The position numbers and the translations under genes are program-made. From Tenrec ecaudatus (lineage: Eukaryota; Chordata; Mammalia; Afrosoricida; Tenrecidae), in NCBI RefSeq assembly GCF_050624435.1, contig NC_134543.1, positions 125,827,475 to 125,891,474 on the forward strand: a stretch of 64,000 nucleotides of DNA, in the 5' to 3' direction. The notes beneath the pieces were generated by a model. The model saw only the letters and a list, made by a program, of their open reading frames with translations, ran no database searches and was not told the origin of the DNA. This document shows positions 60,801 to 64,000 of this stretch, piece by piece (positions within the stretch are counted from its first letter, which is position 1; every line of letters begins with the position of its first letter).

Positions 60801-62286
60801 GGAAAGAAACGGAATTGGAAATAAGTAATATCACAAGGCTGTTGCTTTGTAAAAAGAACAGATATTGACATAGCGGCTGCATCAATAGGCACACACACAG
60901 ACACAGCCGTGAACACGGTGCAGTGTTTTGTTCTGTTTACCAGGGTCACTATGGGTCAGGGCACCTAACAACAACTTAGAGGTCTCGAATGAATAAAATG
61001 GTGGCCCTAGGCATATGAGATTTTTTTCTTCAAAATAAACTTTTAACGTGAAAATGCTTTATCAACTTTTCATGTATCCTCGAGGCTTCCCTAAATCCAT
61101 TCTCCTTTCCACTTCTCCCTAGAGCAGAGTTTGTCTGGTGGCATTATTTGGACCAGATAGTTGGTTGTTTTGTTTTTTTCCAGGTAATTTTCTGCTATGG
61201 GGGTTTTCCCATGCATGGTAGGATGCTTACCATCATCCCGACCTTCGCCTATTAGAAGCCAGTAGTATGTGTTCCCTCCCCAGTTATCACCACCAAAAAC
61301 GTCTACAGGCATTATCACATGTCCCCTGCGAGGTAAAATCGCCCCCGCCCTGGGGTCCTGAGCACTGAAGTCTAGCGTTTCAGCCTGGTCTGCTCAGTCC
61401 CAGGCAAGGGGAACCAAACACATTCTTTATAAATGTTTGGCACACTTGGCCTTTCTAGGTCATCCCTAAAAGTTGCCTCCGTCTGAATAAACTGAGCTCT
61501 TGTCCGTGGGCCTTTGTTCCCCGAGGAAAGTCAGAATGAGCTCACAGCCCAACCTTGAAGTCCCTGCAGGCCTTTCAAGTCCTCTGTGTGCAGTGGGCTC
61601 TGCCAAAGGGACTCTTGACTTGGAACAAGTTTGTTTCGTATTTAAGCCTGAGTGGACAGAAAATCTCAACATCAGGTCGCCTGGCCACATAGCAGTCTTT
61701 TTTTTTATGCTCTACAATGTCAAAAACTGAATAATATGGTGGTTCCATTCACCTTTTTAAAAATTTAATTTACGTGTTAGCTGTGACTTTGAAAACAATC
61801 TCCTGTTCAGATAGTTTGTTTGGCATGTTTTGGGCCCATCTGATGGATACTAATTGTTCTGAACCTCAAATAGGGGCAGCAGCTACCTTCCCATCCCTCC
61901 CTTCTTGCTCTTGTAGCTGCCGCGGGCTGTGGGTACCCAGACTCTGAGTGGCGCTGGTCTCCTGAAGATGTTCAACAAAGCCACGGACGCAGTCAGCAAA
62001 ATGACCATCAAGATGAACGAATCGGACATTGTAAGCACCCAGGCCTCAGACAACACCGCGCCCTTCCCCTCTCCCCAGGCTCCTGGGGGGGCAGCCCTGA
62101 AAGGTCCTTGTTTCTCACTGCTAAAGACAAACCGAGCTCTCCTTGTGGCAGCAGCTGCCTTTCCCTAGAAACAGTCTGGGCTTGTGTTGCAGTGGTTTGA
62201 AGAGAAGCTCCAGGAGGTAGAGGGTGAGGAGCAGCGCTTGCGGAGGCTCCATGCTGTGGTAGAAGCTCTGGTCACCCACAGGAAAG
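29203..62286 (+). CDS. SNX1: SNX1, sorting nexin 1; 5' ten exons, cut by the window's right edge
   Basis: Spliced exons: 29203-29364, 45113-45224, 50474-50601, 53449-53515, 56292-56335, 58025-58166, 59563-59641, 60036-60111, 61917-62030, 62193-62286. They give 1,018 nt (339 codons + 1) of an expected 522 or so. Residues 1-142 are the acidic sorting-nexin N-terminal region. The PX domain covers about 144-273, with the phosphoinositide-binding residues R187, K215 (in PPPPEK) and R239. The amphipathic helix ([19 protein letters not shown]) covers about 282-300, and the BAR domain begins at about 303. Family knowledge: SNX1 binds PI3P and PI(3,5)P2 on early endosomes, pairs with SNX5/6 and tubulates membrane for retrograde sorting. 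Intron 2 uses a GC donor; the rest are GT-AG. The start has a strong Kozak context. The last exons lie to the right of the window. Confidence 0.97.
29601..31254. other. SNX1 intron 1, first part, mostly unique
   Basis: I recognise no repeat or exon here. First-intron DNA next to a CpG island may hold regulatory sites, but none can be called. Confidence 0.4.
31255..31378 (+). repeat. AfroSINE, head degraded
   Basis: AACAGTTACAGTCTTGGAAA and TCACTATGAGTCAGCATTGA near its end. Confidence 0.6.
31697..31862 (+). repeat. MIR SINE
   Basis: CTCCCACTTGCTAATTTAAC, CACATGCCTGGCACATAATA and the terminal AAACATTTG match the MIR 3' half. Confidence 0.65.
32027..32965 (+). mobile_element. Mariner transposon with internal deletion
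   Basis: Flanked by TA (32025-32026, 32966-32967). Decayed transposase pieces are readable: an N-terminal HTH region, then directly the [17 protein letters not shown] and RPDLW regions. The middle of the gene, including the first catalytic Asp region, is missing at a junction near 32459. Stops and frameshifts are present. SNX1 intron 1. Confidence 0.82.
33160..33360 (+). mobile_element. SPIN-type hAT transposon, non-autonomous
   Basis: Starts CAGTGGTTCTCAACCTTCCT and ends AAGAACCGCTG, matching SPIN non-autonomous ends. The flanks CCCTAGAG/TCCTAGAG form an 8-bp duplication with one mismatch. About 200 bp, with no transposase. SNX1 intron 1. Confidence 0.88.
33562..33883 (+). mobile_element. 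LINE-1-type 3' end, tandemly doubled
   Basis: Two consecutive copies of the last ~110 bp (GTGCTTTATACAATTGATGT appears at both ~33650 and ~33772), each ending in CTAATAAA/TTAATAAA plus A-rich DNA. One 12-bp duplication AAAATACCTAAG flanks the pair. SNX1 intron 1. Confidence 0.7.
34525..34725 (+). repeat. AfroSINE
   Basis: GGAGCTCTGGTGGCAGCGTG through AAGTCAGAATTGACTGGATG. Confidence 0.72.
34726..35709. other. SNX1 intron 1, unique-looking stretch
   Basis: Nothing recognised between the AfroSINE and the retrocopy. Confidence 0.4.
35727..36388 (+). pseudogene. Processed retrocopy of an unrecognised mRNA
   Basis: An mRNA-like insertion in SNX1 intron 1. It has a CpG-rich 5' part (35730-35815) typical of a housekeeping 5' UTR, no introns, AATAAA at 36358-36363 and a 16-base A tail. 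A 17-bp target-site duplication flanks it (35710-35726 and 36389-36405, one mismatch), the mark of L1-driven retroposition. The frame from the ATG near 35816 stops after ten codons, and no long frame follows. It is either a dead copy or the copy of a noncoding or micropeptide transcript. I do not recognise the parent. The clean tail and near-identical duplications suggest a fairly recent insertion. Confidence 0.8.
36406..37266. other. SNX1 intron 1, unique-looking stretch
   Basis: Frames of about 120-130 codons exist on both strands at 36427-36925, overlap one another and resemble no family; treated as noncoding. Confidence 0.4.
37267..37428 (+). mobile_element. RTE1 3' end fragment
   Basis: Reads GAGGAAGGCCCTCGACAAGG ... 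GAGGATGGCGCAGGGCC, the last ~160 bp of RTE1, abutting an AfroSINE. Confidence 0.7.
37432..37605 (+). repeat. AfroSINE
   Basis: GAGGAGCCCAGGTGGTGTAG through TCAACATTGACTCGATGACA; follows an RTE1 end in the same orientation. Confidence 0.72.
38722..39295 (+). mobile_element. LINE-1-type retroposon, second subfamily, with 14-bp target duplication
   Basis: Ends GTTCCAAATAAAATGATC. Flanked by AAAGAAAT[A/C]AGCTT (38708-38721 and 39296-39309). SNX1 intron 1. Confidence 0.68.
39468..39880 (+). mobile_element. tRNA-headed SINE with RTE1 tail, interrupted by an AfroSINE
   Basis: The head resembles a tRNA with box A (TGGTAGCTCAGCGGT) and box B (GGGTTTGATTCGAACCC). The body contains GAAAGGCATGGCGATCCACT, and the tail (39764-39880) is the RTE1 end. 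A truncated AfroSINE (39633-39763) sits between. It is not a functional tRNA gene. Confidence 0.65.
40172..40330 (+). repeat. AfroSINE
   Basis: GAGGAGCCCTAGTGGCATAG at the head; the tail is cut after TGCTGTAGGGTTGCTA. Confidence 0.68.
41190..43800 (-). mobile_element. RTE1 (BovB-like) LINE, about 2.6 kb, decayed
   Basis: Antisense to SNX1 in intron 1. The minus strand carries the RTE endonuclease region near 43760-43400, then degraded reverse transcriptase, and the 3' end near 41200 (TGTACAACAGAACAAAACAC on the plus strand). The frames are broken. An (GT)n tract interrupts it at 42526-42577. It covers most of the ~3.2 kb element. Confidence 0.75.
42526..42577. repeat. (GT)n microsatellite
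   Basis: Uninterrupted 52 bp of GT inside the antisense RTE1 copy. Confidence 0.95.
43822..43882. repeat. (AT)n microsatellite
   Basis: AT-alternating tract with a short (CATA) extension, between RTE1 and the pogo-like element. Confidence 0.9.
43913..44461. mobile_element. Pogo/Tigger-like non-autonomous DNA transposon
   Basis: Begins TACCTCAGTTGAAC and ends with the inverted counterpart (GTTCAACAACCGAGGTA), so the terminal repeats are TACCTC[A/G]GTTG.... About 550 bp, no transposase. It lies immediately after an (AT)n tract and the 5' end of an RTE1 copy. Confidence 0.55.
45113..45224 (+). CDS. SNX1: SNX1 exon 2, with GC donor
   Basis: Encodes [16 protein letters not shown]... to DQEPQDLFA plus one base of Asp. 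Acceptor TTTTCAG. The donor reads GCAG|GCAAGT. Joining to exon 3 restores GAT (Asp) only if the GC site is used. Confidence 0.93.
45830..46089 (-). mobile_element. MER20 (hAT-Charlie) fragment
   Basis: The MER20 landmarks GGAGACATTTCTGACTGTCA and CATCTAATGGGTAGAGGCCA are readable. It is flanked by GTCTAGAG/GTCTAGAC, an 8-bp duplication with one mismatch. SNX1 intron 2. Confidence 0.75.
46098..47955. other. SNX1 intron 2, unique-looking stretch
   Basis: A/T-rich DNA with no repeat I can name. The 97-codon frame at 47444-47737 has no splice context or family resemblance. Confidence 0.4.
47970..49998 (-). mobile_element. LINE-1-type retroposon, 2.03 kb, with tandem 247-bp monomers
   Basis: Poly-T at the left, then AAAATCATTTTATTGGGGGC. 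A perfect 14-bp duplication TGTGTTTGTATCTT (47956-47969 and 49999-50012) flanks it. Inside, the segment starting ATGCCTGATACCTGATC at 48631 recurs at 48878 (period 247 bp). It is the longest copy of this family in the window and has no open frame. SNX1 intron 2. Confidence 0.75.
50474..50601 (+). CDS. SNX1: SNX1 exon 3
   Basis: Encodes (D)[16 protein letters not shown] to KPQPSYEE. Acceptor CCTTTTAG, donor GAG|GTGAGA, ends in phase 0. Confidence 0.95.
50695..53010 (-). mobile_element. MaLR-like endogenous retroelement, LTR-internal-LTR, noncoding
   Basis: Two direct LTR-like repeats (50695-51183 and 52169-53010, the latter split by a LINE insertion) bracket a 985-bp internal region without open frames. 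Read on the minus strand, the internal part starts TTCTGGTACC just after the 5' LTR, where a primer-binding site belongs, and ends in an AAGGGGTGGA polypurine tract before the 3' LTR. Both fit a MaLR element, which has no coding capacity. No clear outer duplication was found. SNX1 intron 3. Confidence 0.65.
52268..52578 (+). mobile_element. LINE-1-type 3' end inside an LTR
   Basis: 311 bp, ends CTAATAAAATGTTTAAAA. Flanked by the duplication AGAAAACATCCCA (52255-52267 and 52579-52591), which interrupts the 5' LTR of the MaLR-like element. Confidence 0.75.
53449..53515 (+). CDS. SNX1: SNX1 exon 4
   Basis: Encodes [14 protein letters not shown] and the first PX strand, SITDPEKI. Acceptor TGAAAAAG is purine-rich and weak. 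Donor ATAG|GTAAGC. Confidence 0.93.
53949..54423 (-). mobile_element. Solo LTR, same ERVL/MaLR-like family
   Basis: 475 bp, TGTGTTAGTC...ACTACCACA, flanked by CTGGG/CTGGA, a 5-bp duplication with one mismatch. SNX1 intron 4. Confidence 0.7.
54429..56291. other. SNX1 intron 4, second half
   Basis: Apart from the CA tract I see no named repeat. Frames near 55958-56365 run antisense across the exon 5 region and are shadows. Confidence 0.4.
54850..54880. repeat. (CA)n microsatellite
   Basis: About 26 bp of CA with one interruption, SNX1 intron 4. Confidence 0.9.
56292..56335 (+). CDS. SNX1: SNX1 exon 5
   Basis: A 44-nt exon encoding (G)[14 protein letters not shown]. Acceptor CTCCCACAG, donor CAG|GTGGGT. 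Human has K where Thr167 stands (YKVTTQ), from memory. Confidence 0.94.
56862..56990 (-). repeat. AfroSINE, head-truncated
   Basis: CAGTCACTTCCGACTCCTGG and ACCCTGTGGGTTTCTGAGGC. SNX1 intron 5. Confidence 0.6.
57242..57433 (+). mobile_element. SPIN-type hAT transposon, non-autonomous
   Basis: 192 bp with both terminal inverted repeats (CAGTGGTTCTCAACC... GAGAACCACCG) and a perfect 8-bp target duplication CCTTAATA at 57234-57241 and 57434-57441. SNX1 intron 5. Confidence 0.92.
57615..57898 (+). mobile_element. LINE-1-type 3' end
   Basis: Contains GGGAAATGAACTGATACCAA and ends GAGCCCCCAATAAAAGGATT. It lies about 130 bp before SNX1 exon 6. Confidence 0.68.
58025..58166 (+). CDS. SNX1: SNX1 exon 6, PX core
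   Basis: Encodes [20 protein letters not shown] to [10 protein letters not shown]. It carries R187 and K215 of the phosphoinositide pocket and the PX proline-rich loop. Acceptor GTCGCCAG, donor ATTG|GTAAGA. Confidence 0.96.
58750..59530 (-). mobile_element. Ancient L1 3' region (L1M type)
   Basis: Reads antisense: TTTTCAAGGTTCATCCTAAT, GGCATTGCTGGGTCCTATGG and ATTGGCCATTTGTTTACCTT appear in canonical L1M order. It creates hydrophobic plus-strand frames that are not genes. SNX1 intron 6. Confidence 0.78.
59563..59641 (+). CDS. SNX1: SNX1 exon 7
   Basis: Encodes (G)[16 protein letters not shown] to KRRAALE(R), with R239 of the PX pocket. Acceptor TATTTCAG, donor AAAG|GTAAGT, which splits an Arg codon after two bases. 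Confidence 0.96.
60036..60111 (+). CDS. SNX1: SNX1 exon 8
   Basis: Encodes (R)[16 protein letters not shown] to EFLEKEE, the last PX helices. Acceptor CTCTGTAG, donor GAG|GTCAGT. Confidence 0.96.
60915..60978 (+). mobile_element. RTE1 3' tip
   Basis: Short tail: GTTTTGTTCTGTTTACCAGG..., then GGGTCAGGGCACCTAACAAC. SNX1 intron 8. Confidence 0.5.
61127..61372 (+). mobile_element. MER20-like fragment
   Basis: Shows the reverse orientation of the same landmarks: GTAGGATGCTTACCATCATC, then GCCAGTAGTATG and AAAATCGCCCCCGCCCTGGG. SNX1 intron 8. Confidence 0.6.
61917..62030 (+). CDS. SNX1: SNX1 exon 9
   Basis: Encodes [16 protein letters not shown] to KMNESDI: the amphipathic helix and linker into the BAR domain. 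Acceptor CTTGTAG, donor ATT|GTAAGC, 38 codons in phase 0. Confidence 0.96.
62193..62286 (+). CDS. SNX1: SNX1 exon 10, BAR domain start
   Basis: Encodes [20 protein letters not shown] to LVTHRK plus one base. Acceptor GTTGCAG, donor AAAG|GTAACC. It is the last exon in the window; the next coding residues should be ELALNT-like. Confidence 0.95.
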
Positions 62287-63052
62287 GTAACCGCCTCTGA
62301 CTTGCACTTGCAGCGGGGGAGACGGGTAGGGGCATGACTCTGGTGAGCTGGGGACACAAGGGCATGCTGTGCCCAACTCTTAGCCATCCAAGTTGAAATG
62401 CTCAGTCCACCTGGTCTTTGATGTTCAGATCACAAAGATATGCCCTGCATTTCCTGGGAGGAAACAACTCCAGCCACTGTGGGCACCATGCTTTGTAGAG
62501 AAGCCATCCCAGGTACCGCGTGATCTGGCACATGGGTATCTGGTACGGGTTGTGTTTTGAGTTGGTGGCTTACAACCAGAATGATATCAGTGCTTTCGCC
62601 ACATGGTCAACGCAGCAATATGGAAAAGTGGGGAAGCCTCAGGTCTCCTACTTTCCTTCACCTCTCTGTAGTGATACTGCCTTAAAAGCTACCAAAATGT
62701 GCCAGGTTTCAATGCTTTCCTTCTCTGCCTTAAATATGCCAGTCATCAGAATGCTAAACAGGCAGGAGACCAGTAGCCTGAGGCCAGTGTGTGTGGATAA
62801 AAGATGTGTGGAGGGAGCTAGGTAGGTGACTCACGAAACCTGAATGCTCACCGTCTGGCCCTTTATAGATAAGGCTTGCCGACCCCTCTGTAGCATGTGC
62901 AAGCCTATACTCTGTACACGCCCTCTCACACAGCTCACGAGCTCTAGCTTAGAAATACCAATCATTCCTTTTGTCTGTGTTGTCTGTCTAGCCTAGTGAA
63001 ACTTAAGGCCGGTACCTCTTGACTGTGCTCCAGTAGGCAGGTACAGTCCCCA
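62287..63052. other. SNX1 intron 10, start
   Basis: Unique-looking intron. The 101-codon frame at 62520-62825 lacks splice sites and conservation cues. Confidence 0.4.
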
Positions 63053-64000
63053 ACTTTTTTTTAAATCATTTTATTAGGGGCTCATACAACTCTTTATCAT
63101 AATCCATACATACATCAATTGTGTAAAGCACATTTATATATTCATTGCCCTCGTCATTCTCAAAACATTTGCTCTCCACTTAAGCCCCTGGCATCAGCTC
63201 CTCATTTTTCCCCCTCCCTCCCCGCTCCCCTCTCCCTATGAACCCTTGATAATTTATAAATTATTATTTTGTCATATCTTGCCCTGCCCAATGTCTCCCT
63301 TCACCCACTTTTCTGTTGTCCATCCCCCAGGGAGATTATATGTAGATCCTTGTAATCGATTCCCCGTTTCTAACACACCCTCCCTCCACCCTCCCATTAT
63401 CGTTACTCACTACTGGTCCTGAAGGGATCATCTGCCCTGGATTCCTTGTGTTTCCAGTTCCTATCTGTACCAATGTACATCCTCTGATCTAGCCAGATTT
63501 GTAAGGTAGAATTGGGATCATGATAGTGGGTGGGGTGGGCATTTAGGAACTAGAAGAAAGTTGTATGTTTTATCGTTGCTACATCGCACCCTGACTGGCT
63601 CATCTCCTCCCCGAGACCCTTCTGTAAGGGGAGGATGTCCAGTGGCCTAAAAATGGGCTTTGGGTCTCGACTCCACACTCCCCCTCCCCTCATTCATGAT
63701 GATAAGATTTTTTTGTTCTGATGATGTCTGATAACTGATTCCTTCGACACCTCTTGATCACACAGGCTGGTGTGCTTCTTCCATGTGGGCTTTGTTGCTT
63801 CTGAGCTGAATGGCTGCTTGTTTACCTTCAAGCCTTTAAGATCCCAGACGCTATCTCTTTTGATAGCTGGGCACCATCAGCTTTCTTCACCTCATTTACT
63901 TATTCACCTGCTTTGTCTTCAGTGATCGTATTGGGAAGGTGAGCATCATGGAATGCCAGTATAATAGAATAAAGTATTCTTGCATTGAGGGAATACTTGA
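63053..64000 (-). mobile_element. LINE-1-type retroposon, cut by the window edge
   Basis: Starts with poly-T and AAATCATTTTATTAGGGGCT and continues to the last base with the same order as the 48-kb copy, including one monomer from about 63725. SNX1 intron 10. Confidence 0.72.

Noticed and set aside
1-64000. Prokaryote-type features such as CRISPR arrays, operons and riboswitches
   Set aside because: The DNA is mammalian nuclear sequence; the only regular repeats are a minisatellite, microsatellites and transposons.

Overview
The window is nuclear DNA from a placental mammal and almost certainly from Afrotheria. Split protein-coding exons, CpG-island promoters and a dense load of SINEs and LINEs show the mammal. 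Afrotheria is indicated by about 20 copies of the tRNA-derived AfroSINE, several RTE1 (BovB-like) LINE pieces whose 3' end the SINE shares, and an Afrotheria-type L1 3' end. Three copies of the horizontally transferred hAT element SPIN narrow it further: among afrotherians SPIN is known from tenrecs, so the lesser hedgehog tenrec (Echinops telfairi) or a close relative is the best guess. The species call is inference.

Two genes are present, head to head, in the order known from human 15q22.31. CIAO2A (FAM96A) is on the minus strand (coding 27156 down to 10383, five exons, complete, 160 residues, all splice junctions in phase). It encodes a cytosolic Fe-S assembly factor. SNX1 is on the plus strand (coding from 29203; ten exons seen, to 62286, 339 codons plus one base). 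It encodes a retromer-associated sorting nexin, and its last exons, which carry most of the BAR domain, lie beyond the right edge. The start codons are about 2 kb apart, each in its own CpG-rich block. The CIAO2A block carries two facing ZNF143-type motifs and ETS sites.

Layout: 1-10 kb is intergenic DNA left of CIAO2A, filled with L1, RTE1, AfroSINE and a TIR transposon. 10.1-27.2 kb is CIAO2A, its introns carrying nested L1 and SINE insertions, a mariner, a solo LTR, a SPIN copy and a twin-primed LINE. 27.0-29.6 kb is the promoter interval. 29.2-62.3 kb is SNX1. Its intron 1 (about 15.7 kb) holds a second mariner, a SPIN copy, an intact-looking processed retrocopy of an mRNA I do not recognise, a decayed 2.6 kb RTE1 and a pogo-like transposon. 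Introns 2-4 hold a 2 kb LINE with tandem monomers and a MaLR-like provirus. 63.05-64.0 kb is the start of another minus-strand LINE.

The two genes share a promoter region but act in different pathways. Most of the interest is in the transposons: at least three families thought to have entered by horizontal transfer (RTE1/BovB, SPIN, mariner), two mariners sharing one internal deletion, and several insertions whose target-site duplications can be read directly. I found no new biological system.
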